This document shows positions 50,460 through 63,336 of a DNA stretch of 64,000 bases, piece by piece; positions within the stretch are counted from its first letter, which is position 1; each line of letters starts with the position of its first letter. The notes beneath the pieces were generated by a model that saw nothing but the letters and a program-made list of their open reading frames with translations, was not told the DNA's origin and made no database searches. The translations under genes were made by a program, and so were the position numbers. The DNA comes from Stictocephala bisonia. Its lineage: Eukaryota > Arthropoda > Insecta > Hemiptera > Membracidae. The stretch spans positions 4,032,267-4,096,266 of the forward strand of contig JAQJVL010000030.1 of the NCBI GenBank assembly GCA_035578905.1, in the 5' to 3' direction.

Positions 50460-50620
50460 ATAGGATGTGTAGTCTGGTTACTAACAGAGTTCGACTTATT
50501 CTCAGAAAATAACCCAAGAGCCAGGAAAACAAGGAGATCTATAGCTTTACCTGGAATCCAAACCACGTAGTATGGTTCTAATTTTCAGCAAATTGACAAG
50601 CCTGATTCTCATATCTCTCC
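50460..50620 (-). repeat. Dispersed repeat family S fragment
   Basis: GTCTGGTTACTAACAGAGTTC, TATTCTCAGAAAATAACCCA, AGCCAGG and TTTACCTGGAATCCAAACC correspond in order to the reverse complement of 39370-39500. Confidence 0.65.
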
Positions 50621-51504
50621 CCTACACATGTTTCATACGCTGTTTTTAAGTAGATACACTTAAAGTTCTGTGGCATATACTTAATATCTAGTATTATTCA
50701 TAAGATAATTGAGTTCATCTAGATCTGCTGTGGACTATTTTAGGGGAAAAGTTAAAGAAACATTTGTACTAACCAGACTAAAACAATTCAGAAAACATTA
50801 GTGTAGAAAAGTGGGCTGAACGTTAATGAAAACTCCCTCGAAAGCCACTCATACCTAATGGTAAACAGCGATAAGCAAGCAGAGAACGAGGGTTGAACTT
50901 TGCAATCCATCCGACTCGTGTTGGCCAAAGTTAGCGGGAGTGGTGAAAGAAATATGAAACAGTTGGTTGGCCGCATCAATGTTAACAACCAGAGTGGCGA
51001 TTACAGCGTGTTCTACATTGTAACCCAACATGCCCCCCTCTCCCCGCCACTCCACAGGTCCTGCGGGAATCCTCGCAGTCCTTGTTCTCAAACAATAGCG
51101 TCCTAACTGTGATTCAACAATCAATTTAATTTTACTAACAGATTGTCAGTGAAATTATTTAACAGCATTCTTAGCTCCTTTCTTGTCGGTATTTAACATT
51201 ACAGATAGCTTTCAATAGTTTCGCTCTACTAAAACACCAAAACGTGGGTTTCAATTTCGACGACTCAGATCGTAATAGAACAATCGTATCACAACACTTG
51301 AAGTGTCATTTGATTGGTGAAGACTGTTCTAGTTGACCATAAGTTGATTTTTGCAAAAGAATAATTATTTTAATATATTTGTTACAGTTGAGCATGTGAA
51401 AATTTAAACCTAAAGCTTGATTATTTTAAACTAAAAAAAAAACTCATACCATATACATGTGGTCGACGAGATTGGACCTTAATTAGTCATAAAACAGCCA
51501 AATA
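50621..51504. other. Intron 1, no gene seen
   Basis: A balanced-composition patch at 50820-51110 has overlapping open frames on both strands with no recognisable domain. Confidence 0.4.
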
Positions 51505-51700
51505 TTCTGTGAACCACAGAGAAGAAAGAAACACAGGTCGCACCCAATAGTGCACAAAAAGTGTGACGAGTTATAGAATCTTAGTGTGTTTATTTGGTTC
51601 TCCAGTTCACTGAGCAGATGGAAAGGCCAGTGACGTTCTCAGTCACTACCCTTATTCTCCTCCTGATCCTGAAGGATAAACGTAGTAATTATTATTATTG
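51505..51700 (+). repeat. Dispersed repeat family D copy
   Basis: GAACCACAGAGAAGAAAGAA, CAGGTCGCACCCAATAGTGC, CAGATGGAAAGGCCAGTG and CTGAAGGATAAACGTAGTAA match the 14815-15240 copy in order, without the CG/TG microsatellite. Confidence 0.7.
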
Positions 51701-52710
51701 ATTAATAAAGATGTGCGTAATTACAAATTGGCCATGAGGTTTTTCCTATTTCTATGAGAACAGAGACCTGTGTTTTTTTTTTTTTTTAATTCTGTTGAGT
51801 AAACACCGTTTCCGACACGAGCACTCTACCCCCAAAAGATAATTTTGCCTACTACTGAGATAAAATCACCCAACTAACTGCACTTGTAATGCCATAAATT
51901 ATTACATGAGACAGCCTCATATGTTGCTGGAACATAATTACATACAATTATTTTGTGCGACAGTCGCTAATTCTTCGATGGCTATCGCGACATTCACGCA
52001 TCCGTGGATTTCTCCGGTGTCGGTTGTCCTCAAGGTTCTGTTGTAGGCCCTATAAAACAACACTTTTTAATTGCAGACACTTAAAAAGTCACGGTTTAGC
52101 TATTTTGACTAAACAATTGTTGTTTGTCTCATCAAGACGACAATATTAGGATGTAACCCTCATTGATAAAATTAAGGGTAGACTGGAGTGATAAAAATTT
52201 GTGATGTGATCCATATAATTTCCGGCCAGCACAAATCCATTCATTCTCCATAAGACAAATGTTATTTATTTATTTATTTTTTCAAATAAATAAAAAAAAA
52301 CATTACTCTACTGGCAACCTTTAAACCCATTTTGTTCACTAACCGATTTTATAATATGTTTAAATTTTTGTCAAAACCAAAAGTAAATGCTTATTATGTT
52401 GATTACATAATGGATTTCCAATTTATTTTTATTTTCGTTTCAACTAATTTTTGAAATTACTACATTTTAGTAGGTATATTACAAACAAAAATAATTAAAA
52501 TAATCAATCAACATTCTCCATTACAATACCTATGAGTTTAAAAATAATGTTATAGGAAAAATTAATAAAACAACTGTGCCGTTTAAAATTGGTCTTATGG
52601 AGAACATATCTAGGGTAACCGGCTCCTCCAGACCCCTCCTTTTAAACTATTTTGTTGAAGTACCTGTTCATTGCTTTAATATAACGAGATCTTAGGAGTA
52701 ACACTCGTAA

Positions 52711-52741
<31 letters not shown>

Positions 52742-53689
52742 CCTTTCTCATTGAAATCTCATTTTGACATTTGATCTCATCAGCAGTAAACTCTCATTGA
52801 TCTCATCATGCACAATTGATATTTTTACTTGCTTTACTACCAGCAATAAAGATCTTTTTTACTGCAAGTGAAATAATTCACATTTAATTCCCATGACGAA
52901 TGTTATAGAAATGAAAGGTAATTAATTCAAACCTTATTCACAATATTAAAACTAAAGGGGGCCTCTTAATAATGATTTCATGATTTTTTGTTAACAATCG
53001 ATTTACTATAGAAAAAATAAAGCTAAAACGAATAAAAAAATTAAAAAGTTGTCAAACTGAATATTTTTTTCAGGGTTGAGGCTTGTTGTTCATAAAAAAA
53101 TTAAATAATTGAAACTGTCTCATCATTTACAATGTTTATGAAATATTTAAATTAAAATGTGAAATGAGTCATGTAAAACTATGACATGAAATGTTTTACA
53201 TATTTACGCAAGGAAATTGAAAAAATAGAGTTATCTTTGAAGATAAATGAGTCGGTTTTACTTAGTTAGTAACTTATTTATGACAAAATAACTATACATT
53301 TCTGAGTAAATTCCATCTGTGGATCGTTCATTTATGAAGACTAACAAAAGGAAGAAAAATTTTATGAGTAAAACATCCTTCGTTTATTTATTCCGCCAAA
53401 GTTCCATATTTCGGAGCCATCGCTCAGGTCTTCACAGCACTTCATAGTCAAAGGGATTTAGCCAGTAATACTTTCAAACTAACAAGCGGTCTTAACCAGC
53501 GTTCCAAGATGTTTATTCTTAGTGAACAATGGAACAGCTGATCCAGTCCTCCGGTCCGTGTTCAGTAATCCAACAACACCGTTTCGTTAATCCCGTTCCC
53601 TGTCTTGGAACTGTCAAGTAAAATTTAATCACATCACGAACTTCTTTAGCAATTATAATTAAATCAGTAGCGTCAGGTCAGGTCTGCTA
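51701..53689. other. Intron 1, no gene seen
   Basis: AT-rich with an AT hairpin at 52262-52300 and an (AAT)n run at 52708-52732. Nothing coding. Confidence 0.5.
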
Positions 53690-54420
53690 AATGATCTCTT
53701 CCCGTGGGTCGGATTATCTAATATCATTTAATTATCCAAGTCAATCACGTTCAGGCTTTCTCGACGTGTGCGGCGGATCGCCCGTGATACAATCGGATAT
53801 TTCTATTATACTTGTTTGTATAATACATGGCATTTAAAAAGATTTGGTATGTTATTGTAAAGTAATAATTTTTAACTAAATACCTGGGCAAATAACTATC
53901 GAAGCTTGATACTTCTAGCATTTAGTTTGGCGGGAAAAAAGTTGTCATAAACTGACTTTTTTGTTGGAGTTGCGGTTGCAGAGAGATTGATATGCCATCC
54001 AGAATCTCTTGTGTAGGGTGAGTGGGAATGACAAATTGACCGGCTATATTATATTATGCTGCAACAACCACCAACGAGGCAATTTGACTTGAGCCTATCC
54101 ACGAAAAGCAAAGACAATAGGTGGGGTATGCGTGCTTCACGACATTTGCCCACCGCGGCTTCCGTTCTATTCTAATGCGTCCGAAACACACTGCAGCATT
54201 GCTAAAATACCCACCGGATAAAAAGTTGGCGAGCAATTATTGCGGCTGGAGTGTAACCGCTCCAGCTAATTAATCTGGAGCAATTACGTTACATCAAACA
54301 CTCGGGACGTTTCTTTGTCTTGGGTCAGACGCTCTTCTCTCTCGACAAATGGCGTCGCTGTTCAAGAAAGGACGACCTGGCGGTGATCTGAGTAGGCATT
54401 TCTTTAAACGTTCCTCAATG
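53690..54420. promoter_or_regulatory. Candidate intronic enhancer with symmetric homeodomain-type sites
   Basis: Balanced-composition island. At 54233-54286 three copies of CTGGAG/CTCCAG (54246, 54260, 54275) bracket TAATTA (54267-54272), with CAATTA words just outside at 54233 and 54281. TAATTA and CAATTA are homeodomain core sites. Further AATTATCC and TCAATCACG words lie near 53734-53750. Enhancer role is inferred. Confidence 0.4.
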
Positions 54421-54959
54421 GGACAGGAATTGCTGCAACAGTAAAAGTTCCGCTAGGAATGTAGGAATTGGCGGTGGCTTTCTAACAGGCTCCCATGTTT
54501 GATAATGGTCAATTGTGTTTTCACCCTCACAGTCCCTATAAATCGTCAACTTGTACCCACTCAACCTTCTTACGTAAACCAATCTTACTTTGTTTTGGTT
54601 ATACATGCCTAACTAGATTTTTCAACACCTAGAAATAACCTTTAAAAAACACACTATAGTTTACAGTAAGCAATTATAAAAATCCATAAATAAATTTTAT
54701 GGATTGTTAGAAGGAACAACACCGATTGTTCCATAAATTCCACAAATAAACACGGATTGTTAGAAGGAGACGTTTTTCTAATTTGGAAATATTATGGAAT
54801 TAAAAAAATATTTATCCTTCATCGCAAGAATTTTCGAAGTCATAGGCTCTCCCACTGCCTTCTCTCACGTCACTGATGGCTAGTGGTCCTTCAATATATC
54901 CATCCATGTTAGTTTAAGATCAACCGATTTTAAAACAAATTTAGTTTGAGAAAGGAGTG
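54421..54959. other. Intron 1, no gene seen
   Basis: No recognised feature. Confidence 0.45.
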
Positions 54960-55440
54960 AGAGCTCTAAGCCCCACTCCATATTTTCACGTTAACCTTAA
55001 GTCAATTATGCTCATCTGCTACCCTCTAGAGTGGGGTAACGATTCAAAGTGGTTTAACCTATCCCAGAATCTTCATCCAAGCTTCCTAAATATGCTGAGG
55101 AAGTTCGGCTTCAAAAATTCTTCTTCCTCCGAGTTCCAGGGCTTGCGTCAATAAATATTTTGCAGACTCTTGAGTTTCCTCTCACAGGCGAATGGTGTCT
55201 TCTCTGTGAATCCCTGTTGCCGAATGTTTCCTGAAGCGGCCATGTCCAGTTATATAATCAATCACCATTCTTACGGTAACTGCTACAGTGAACCGATTAG
55301 GATATGTTTGGGTTTCCTCGCCAATGTTTTGGCATACGCTTGGCATTTCGAAACAGAATCAAGGGCTATCCAAATTTATTTTAGAGATGAATTGAATACT
55401 TGGATGCCACTCCTTTATTTAGAGCCACTACGAAGATCAC
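54960..55440 (-). pseudogene. LINE ORF2 C-terminal tail, decayed
   Basis: On the minus strand near 55250-55170 the sequence reads YITGHGRFRKH, then HREDTIRL, a stop, and EETQESAKYLL. This order (TGHG.F..H, ...ED..C, EE..ESA.H.L) is the familiar C-terminal end of ORF2 in many insect non-LTR retrotransposons. Upstream on the same strand KCQAYAKTLARKP fits the segment that usually precedes it. Stops and missing cysteines show it is dead. It lies in the same orientation as the RT scrap at 57.6 kb, so both could derive from one element. Confidence 0.65.
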
Positions 55441-55499
55441 CTTAATGTAGGCTATTGTTTCCATAGTTGATATTTCCACAGTATTTATGAATTTCTTTT

Positions 55500-55710
55500 G
55501 GGAGAGTCAGTTTAAGGTTTAAGGTGCCTGGTTCGAATTCTGGCCTTGATTGTTAGTTTTTGATAGTAATATTTATCTTGGCATGTACTGGCTCTCCCCC
55601 TTACTCGGTCTGATAAGTTCCCCTCACAGAACAATAGTCTACGAGGAATGGGTAGAGTAAGGTTAAATAGGAGATTGAACTTCCTTAAAAAAGAAATATT
55701 TCTGCTACCT
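55500..55710 (+). repeat. Possible tRNA-related SINE fragment
   Basis: TTTAAGGTTTAAGGTGCC is followed directly by TGGTTCGAATTCTGGCC (about 55530-55546), a good B box. An A box at the proper distance is missing, so it may be a deleted tRNA-derived head. The 3' limit is unclear. Confidence 0.35.
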
Positions 55711-57594
55711 ATTCCTTGAAAGGATAACACTAAATCTTAACAAATCCTGCTGATCATTGGTACACAATTTACTTGCATAACGACTGCTGGATCAGCGAGT
55801 CTCAGCAGACAGGAATGTTTCGCCAAACTAGGGGCATGCAATCACTCATTTACAACTACTGGGAGGTTTAATGCTTTTATATGCTAAACAGGTTCTTCAC
55901 AGAAGTTGGAACTAATATTTCCTTTAATCAGTGCCATGTTAGACCTCATTAGACCCTCTTTCATCGCTGGATTTAGTACCGATATCTCGTGAAACGAGAA
56001 GGGTCTTTAGTTGGCTGACTCCTCGATTCACTTCCAACTAGTAATTAATTAACATACAATAGGAAATAAAGACTCAAACCAACTGCTACTTAGTTGGATT
56101 AAACAACAATAGATACTTATGTGTACGAGTTCTAGTGTGGTAATAACTATATGTCTATGAATTAACCAATTTTAAATCATATATAGAAATGAGTTAAATT
56201 TAAGGATTTGAAAACTAAAATGCGTAAATGGATACTCTGCAATTTAGGAAATTTAAACAGTTCCAAGCTAAAAATCATTGTGTAAGTTACACGAACAGTT
56301 AGAGAAAAGTTCAAATTCCCTTGGGAACATTCCGGATAGACTTTATTTGCACCATATAGGCCTACTCATTATATCTGCATATATGTGATAAATTTCAAGA
56401 ATTAGCTAAACTACCTCAAGTTTACGAAAACGGACGACGAATTGTAAAAGAAAAGTGGTCGGATAAAATCATTTTAAGCCGAAAGTCGGACCAATGCTAT
56501 ATGCTTCGAAGTCCACGAAAAGTTGCAGGTTCGTTAGATGCCCAGGATGTTGGGCTGTTCATAAATGACACTTCTTAGGAAGCGGTCTACCTAGGTTTTT
56601 ATCAAAGAATACATCAACTCATGTATTCTCATCACGCTCGTTCGCAACTTTTTTGCACCCATATCTCTACGATCGATGATTTAGGTAGAAATAAATAACT
56701 CTTATTTTAACATGTAGACTTGATAAGAAATAACGGAAATGAAAAATTAACAAAAAGCACAAACCAAATTCCAGTCTCTAAAAAATCAAAATAATGACTC
56801 TGTATTGATACGAAAAACAGAACAAGAATACGTTATATTTTAATGAATATAGTAACCATATACAAAAACTTTTTTAAAAAAATATGTATGAACACCCCAT
56901 GATACTTCGCTTTGTTTGCTTGCGTGTCCGGCAGACCTCCCGAGCGTGAAAAACAAGGACAACGCGCTTGCGCTTCGAATGTCGCCGGGCTCGACTCACG
57001 CTACGCGCACCGCACTGCGCAGCCGCACACAGCACACATGTAACACCCACTCGTTCGTGTACAAACACAATCTACACCGAGATCTGGCCAGCATCTGCTA
57101 ATTATATGCCTACCTCCACTAATGAATGGGACCAGTAATCGCGCATCATGCTGACTGACGCATGTGTCAGGTACGCCTCCGTTCTCCTCAGCAGAAGGAA
57201 GATGTTTTGTTCTTGTGACTATCAATTAACGCAAATTACTTTATGAACAGATGTTGGAAACTGAATACATAACCAATTAGCTGAATTATAGTCATAAAAC
57301 AATGAACTATTGTTGAAAATTGTGTTTGAAGGCGTATTCAAACATCGTTTCAACTTTTCCTCTAATTTCAAACGATATATGCACTACAATTACTTTATCA
57401 TCAGCATAAATGTCAATGCATGCACCTGGTTTGCATATGAACATGCATTCAATGTAGATGTATGTTAAATTTCTGTTTATACCTACATATCAAACATATG
57501 TCTTGAACTTAAATATGCACAGTTAACCTAATTATTTTAAGCTTAAAAAGAACAAAAATATCTATAATGTCTACTTTTATCAGGCTTTGGTCTT
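55711..57594. other. Intron 1, no gene seen
   Basis: A CpG-rich patch at 56890-57090 carries overlapping open frames on both strands without recognisable domains. The rest is AT-rich. Confidence 0.4.
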
Positions 57595-57690
57595 AAATAT
57601 TCTACCTAACAAAATATGTTTGAATAGTAGTTAGTAATATAAAAAGTAGTGGTCCTAAAACAGATCCCTGAGGATAACCGTATAAAAAAT
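57595..57690 (-). pseudogene. Non-LTR retrotransposon reverse transcriptase fragment
   Basis: The minus strand, 57682 to 57620, reads RGYPQGSVLGPLLFIL, the GxPQGS..GPLLF block of non-LTR reverse transcriptases, and soon runs into stops. No YADD box was recognised downstream. It is a short dead fragment. Confidence 0.8.
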
Positions 57691-57779
57691 TTAATATTTG
57701 TTTTAAACTCTACAAGATGCAATTACATATTTGTTTAATTTCCTGTATTCCGACAGTTAGTTTATACTAATTTAAAAAT

Positions 57780-58275
57780 GTTCCAAGAAATAAAAAAACA
57801 AACTCACGCTCACTTACTGAACCGAGAACGAGATACCACTGACAGCAAAATCAACGTGTGAGACGACAAGAGTGCGGAAAGTAAGAAGATAAGAGAGAAA
57901 TATATAGAGGAGGAAAAGAGCAAGAAAGAGAGCGAGTGACACGGACGGCTAGGAGGAGGAGAGATGCTCCGTGTGATAAACTATAAGCAATAATTACCCC
58001 CGCTGCTAACAAGCCCTCTACACTGAACCAACAAGTCATAAATAAAAGACTTGTATCAACGTCAATGATTGTAATCGGTGATTGTTATATCGTCGGGAAT
58101 TAAACATTTTCGGTTGGGACGATGTGTCGCGCGATACTCTCCGTCTAATTAACGTCCAACCCGCGCGAGAGACGGCTGGCCGCGCGAGGCGTCGCTCTCC
58201 AGATTTCTTAGGGTATGTCGATCTTTGACCTGATCTGATGGAGATCGGTTTTAAAAAGGTGTTGATCAAGTACGA
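57780..58275. promoter_or_regulatory. Candidate intronic enhancer (CpG-rich block)
   Basis: A block with purine-rich sequence (57860-57970), then GTGTGATAAACTATAAGC, GCAATAATTAC, GTCATAAATAAA and GTCTAATTAACG, then a CpG-dense stretch GCGCGAGAGACGGCTGG and GCGCGAGGCGTCG, then ATCTTTGACCTGATC. Homeodomain, GATA, TCF-like and nuclear-receptor half-site words occur close together. Role inferred only. Confidence 0.35.
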
Positions 58276-59159
58276 ATGCCGTATCTCTTAGCGGATGAAC
58301 TTGTTTTGGACAAGTTTCTAATTGTTCCAACTTTGTGTACAATTGTGTTTTCTTCCCTTTAATAGTTCAACTTCTTTGAAAAGGCAGTGGTTGATATCGT
58401 TCTTATTTACGATCTAGTTCTGTTTAAAATATTACTGCACTTACCTATTGCAAAAAATCATTAAGGAAAAGGACCCGTAAGTAGTTTAATTTTGAATACA
58501 AAACGAAACTTAAAATGACTGACGAGTTTTGAATAAAAGTGAATGGCATCGGGTAACATTATTTTCTTAGGACTTATCTCACTCTTATAGTAGAATTAAC
58601 TGATTGAGCACTAATTTTAGATTAAAGTTACTGATAAAACACAAAAAAGTTATTGAAAAAAAAAATTTTTTTTGTAATGGACCTGATGAAGCCCTTATAA
58701 TTATGGAGATAAAAACTATAAAAACTTAAGTCAATGAAAATTAACAAGTAACAGAAATATTTCTGTGGAAGAGCATTTGTCACTTTTAAACTACTGGGAC
58801 CAATTGTTCAATTCACTTCAGTGAAAGAAATATATTTTTAATTGTCTTTCCAGTAGGGCTTTTAGCATTGAAGGCAGTACTTCTGAGATGAAAGATCAGC
58901 TTTAATGTAACCCTAACAAAAAAGCAATAAAAACCATTATAAACTTGATTCAGTAATAGATATGTAGATATAAATAATGTCAAATATTGTGCAATGTTTT
59001 CATTGTCTTTGGACGTAGTTGTAAATTAATTATTCAATTTAGGCTTAAAGCTAGTATTTGCATTAGATACGTGTTAGTAGCATAAATTCAATTGAAAATT
59101 TAAGTCGATAAAACAGATAGGGTAGTTACATCGCCATAATATATATATATAAAAAAAAA
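58276..59159. other. Intron 1 with a second CTGATGA retroelement motif
   Basis: 58682-58716 (CCTGATGAAGCCCTTATAAT, then TATGGAGATAAAAAC) aligns base for base with most of 7273-7309, so the two share descent. Here the GAAA strand is changed to GATAAAA, which would destroy a hammerhead core. The rest is AT-rich. Confidence 0.45.
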
Positions 59160-59480
59160 AAAACAATTAACGTGAAATACTGTAACAGGGGGGCATGCGG
59201 TGCAGCCTGCAGGACACAGGTTGCGGATAGCTTGATGCGCTTTAGTCTCAACAGTTGGCCCATAACAGGTCGTTTATCGGCCCTCAAAGTAAATAATGTG
59301 GCGGTGGAAGTGGGCAAATCAATATGGCTGACGTGAGTAATGCCCGTGGCGATGAGTAGTGGCTGACCGTACCCTCTGCCCATCAAACCGTCATCTATCT
59401 TGCAGATCTACGGTCGCCTGTGCCGTCACTTCATGGGATACCACAAGAGCGCACTCTCGGCTAATCATTTTTCTGGTGCT
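59160..59480. promoter_or_regulatory. Candidate intronic enhancer
   Basis: A balanced-composition island with CGTTTATCGGCC, AAAGTAAATAATGTGG and GCAAATCAATATGGCTGACG. The 86-codon minus frame (59126-59386) has no domain. Role inferred from composition only. Confidence 0.25.
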
Positions 59481-60024
59481 CTAAGAACTGTCAATCTGTA
59501 TAACCGTTAATACCGGATTGTTGCCAATCGTTTCTCTTGTTCATAAACGTTTTAACGATATGCATTGCTAAAGTACATTTTATAAGAGCTGTTATCAAAA
59601 GAAACAATTATGTAAACATAGTAGGGAACAATGTTTTTTTTTTAATTTAAATCTTCGCGGTTTTTTTCCCTAAAAAAACTTTAGGAAAAAAGAGACAATT
59701 GAAAAACATGATGATTTCATAATGTTATTTCTACTTTATCATCATTGACACGGTTGAATCATCAAGGACAATGTAACAAGAAAGGATACACTAATACGTA
59801 TTTGGTGTTATTTTTATGCTATAAAAACTAGAAAATCGAAAGACGTTCGTTCTTAGATAATTTTGATTGCACTGTTTATACACATGGCCTTCTGCTGTTA
59901 AGCGTACAGTTTTATTTGTGTTCTTTTAGTACAATAAAGATATACTACTCCTACAAAATTATTCAGAACCCAGTTTCAAAAACTAAAATGTTCACAGTTT
60001 GATCTCAATCAGATTCAAAATAAA
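59481..60024. other. Intron 1, no gene seen
   Basis: AT-rich; no recognised feature. Confidence 0.45.
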
Positions 60025-60090
60025 TAATGAAGAGGAATCAGTTGATAACCATCTACTGGAATCCATATTCGCCCATATCTTGACGGAAAT
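60025..60090 (-). repeat. Dispersed repeat family E, internally deleted copy
   Basis: GAGGAATCAGTTGATAACCA (right end) is joined directly to GGAATCCATATTCGCCCATA and TCTTGACG (left end). The middle present at 28.5 kb is missing. Confidence 0.65.
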
Positions 60091-60956
60091 GATTGCAATC
60101 TACGCTCCTTTACATCAAAGTCACAGATGTTCAAAAATTGTTATAACTTTCAAATTAAACTATTTTTCAAACTAATTAATCTTTCAGTTAAGTTCTTAAT
60201 TTAATGAAGATTCCACCTAGTTTTATATTTGTCTTCAGTTAATCTGCATTTGTTTGCTTTCATATTCCTCAATTTTTGACTCACTATTCAAAGACTCACT
60301 AATTAATTGGTAATTGGTTAGTTGTTGATTTCTCTTCCACATAACCTATAATCCGTCTTAAACCACCCACTTCTTGTTTTAACAGTTAAAGCTGATTTAG
60401 ACTCTTTTCGTATTCTGAAGATAAATCACCTAAACGATCCCAATCCACACTAATGGATCGTATCACGTTTCACCTCATGTTTCGATTGCCTCTCTCTCTC
60501 TCACTGAACAGGTGACTGACTTTCTAAAACCTGTTAATTAGCAAATGACAGTCAGTCGGGTGACGAACAAGAGACGGGTTCTACAGTGAACTTCTCTGGG
60601 GGAAGGAACAGTCTTTTAAACGCAACGCGGATTTCTTTAGGGACATCAACAAGGAGAAAATTCGAAGATTTTATAAAACTATAAGCAGATTTAAACAAGC
60701 TTTTCCGATCAGGGTCCATATGGTAACACTGCCACTTCTTTGGATTGGACACCAGTCATGAAAACACAAGTGGCTCCTGCTGTAGATGACACCTCGAGAC
60801 AAGTGTTTTCCACATCGAAAGACAGGTTTTATATCAACCTGACCATATGTAATTCCATAGGGCAATTCGACAATATTACTGTTTGACTACGTTGACTAGT
60901 CAACACAATTCTTTTATTGCCTTTTCTGTAGAATTCAGGAGTATTTTCTCTATAAT
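60091..60956. other. Intron 1, balanced-composition patch at 60.4-60.9 kb
   Basis: It contains GAACAGGTGACTG (E-box), TTAATTAGCAAATGACAG (homeodomain plus TGACAG-type site) and two open frames without domains. A weak enhancer candidate. Confidence 0.3.
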
Positions 60957-61380
60957 ATGGTTTTATAATCCCTTACGTATCCGAAGCATGGTTTTATAAT
61001 CCCTTACGTATCCGAAGCATGGTTTTATAATCCCTTACGTATCCGAAGCATGGTTTTATAATCCCTTGCGTATCCGAAGCATGGTTTTAATAATCCCTTA
61101 CGTATCCGAAGCATGGTTTTATAATCCCTTACGTATCCGAAGCATGGTTTTATAATCCCTTGCGTATCCGAAGCATGGTTTTATAATCCCTTGCGTATCC
61201 GAAGCATGGTTTTATAATCCCTTGCGTATCCGAAGCATGGTTTTATAATCCCTTGCGTATCCGAAGCATGGTTTTATAATCCCTTGCGTATCCGAAGCAT
61301 GATTTTATAATCCCTTGCGTATCCGAAGCATGGTTTTAATAATCCCTTGCGTATCCGAAGCATGGTTTTATAATCCCTTG
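60957..61380. repeat. 31-bp minisatellite, about 13.7 copies
   Basis: The unit is ATGGTTTTATAATCCCTTAC then GTATCCGAAGC. One position is A or G (TTACG in the early copies, TTGCG in most later ones), two copies carry one extra A (TTTTAATAATCCC), and one has GATTTT. Sequences flanking the array on both sides look alike (CAACACAATTCTT, GTATTTTC). Confidence 0.97.
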
Positions 61381-63336
61381 AGCACATTTAAATCCAGATT
61401 TTCTCGTCAAGGCAACATGGTAACACTACGCTTCACTTGATTGGTCATCAGTTAACACAATTCTCCAGTAGTCTCTTATGTAGTATTTTCACTTCGATAG
61501 CAAATCTAATGAAGGTACAAATATCAAACTCGAACTTCGGTTCGGTTTTAACAGTTTACCTACATTTTCATCAAACCACACGTTCCGTTATAGGCAGGCA
61601 CTTTTGGATTGAATGTGGTGTGTTCAAAATCGTCTTCGGAATAGAGTTTTAAGTCGGCACTGTTAAATTAGTACCATTTATTATGAATGCAAATATTTAG
61701 AAAGGTTTGTCGGTACTTGTGGCCACATAGAGACAATTCGATATAACAATGGTTTGACAATGCTCTAAAATCGATTACCTCAAATTAACTTTAGCACCTG
61801 GTTATGAATATAACATCAGATTGGATATTGCTGGGCATTGGTCGTTTGTTCTAACGAACGTCCATGTTTTTAGAACTGTCATCTGTCTCTTCATATACTT
61901 GCCGAATGGTGTCAAGTTGGAAAATGATCTTTTCAGAAAATTAGTAGTATTATTGAATGTAAAAAGAAACAGACTGTCCAAGGCAATGCATTTGCTGTAG
62001 TCGCGCGCCTTGCTGCTATCTAACGGTGATTGGATTAAAAAAGAGCTCGGAAGCTGTTTGGCGCACTATTAGCTCAACTAATGGTCACATCAGAATGTGG
62101 CGGAGAGACATTGAGAGAAAGATCACTGGCGCTACCTGTCAACACCGAACATGAACTAATTTCACCGAACAGGGAAACCGGCTTCACGGAACCCATGTGA
62201 GCAACCATTCTTCTTCTTTCTTTAGCCAATGGTAGTAGGCTACTTTTCTCTTTAAATATGAAAACAACTCCAACAAATTGAATACGATGAGGGGAAAGAC
62301 AGAATATGCGTATTTTTATTTCCAACAATTTCATGTAACACTCCTAGTGTGCAAGTTGATATTTTCCAGGGCACAAAGGACAACATAGGTGCCCACCGAG
62401 GTACCACGTAACGCATGTCCAACGACTCGTAACCACAGTGTCGACATTCGGGTTTTTTGTTTCCACCTTAGACCGCAGTGGGCCGACCAATGGGCGATCT
62501 CGTTACGGCCACTCTTTAGCGCCTGAGACAGAACTGTCAAAGATATTTTCGACTTATAAATTGGAGTACTAGTTCACAGCTAATTAGCAATTAATTATAT
62601 ACAAGCAATTAAAACGGTTGATGATGTTTATATTCGAAACCAGTGCTTTATCGTCCGTTAAACTAGACCCGAGGGCAATTACTATATGCAAAACACCCCT
62701 AATTAGACAAGGTGATAATCAGATGCACTCTTTAGTGTCATAAAGTAGCCTGTTCTGATTTAGATTTCCTAAAATATTTAGTTATATAGCGATACGATCT
62801 AAAATCTTCATAATACCGAAACAAAGTGGTAAACAAAACAGGATTCGAAAATTAAAAATGACGGAATAACTTTTAGAATAAATTTTAATCTGTACAAACA
62901 CAAATTAAGTACATGATCGAAGTTCTTGGCACGATAGTATAAAACTATAAATGAAATATCTGAAATAAAAAATACGAAATATTGAATGGATTTTATTTAC
63001 CAGAAATGTGTTTTTGTCGGAACTAAACTGTAAATTTAGAAAAATTATAATTCATTTGTTTACTCTGTGGGAAATTCTCTGTCATGTCGTGCAAGGCTGT
63101 AGGGTACGTAGGCTCTAAATGTAAAGTTGTTTTCCACCCTCAATGGGCAGAAGTAAGTCTGCAAGTAGCCCAAGAATGTACGTTCAAATTAGATGAGAAC
63201 TAATTTTGTGCTTTAGAATTGCTATGACTGCATTACATTCAGCAAGTATACTGGCTTGATACAAATGTCAGTATACTCACATTAATTTTTGTTATTTCAT
63301 AGAGTCTTGAACTAACCTAAGTTGTGTATGTTGCAG
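61381..63336. other. 3' end of intron 1, with a balanced block at 62.0-62.55 kb
   Basis: 62000-62550 is GC-richer, with GGTGATTGGATTAAA and CGCTACCTGTCAACACC. No domain in its open frames. The last 30 bases provide the branch-point-like ACTAAC (63311-63316) and the TTGCAG acceptor for the next exon. Confidence 0.4.
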
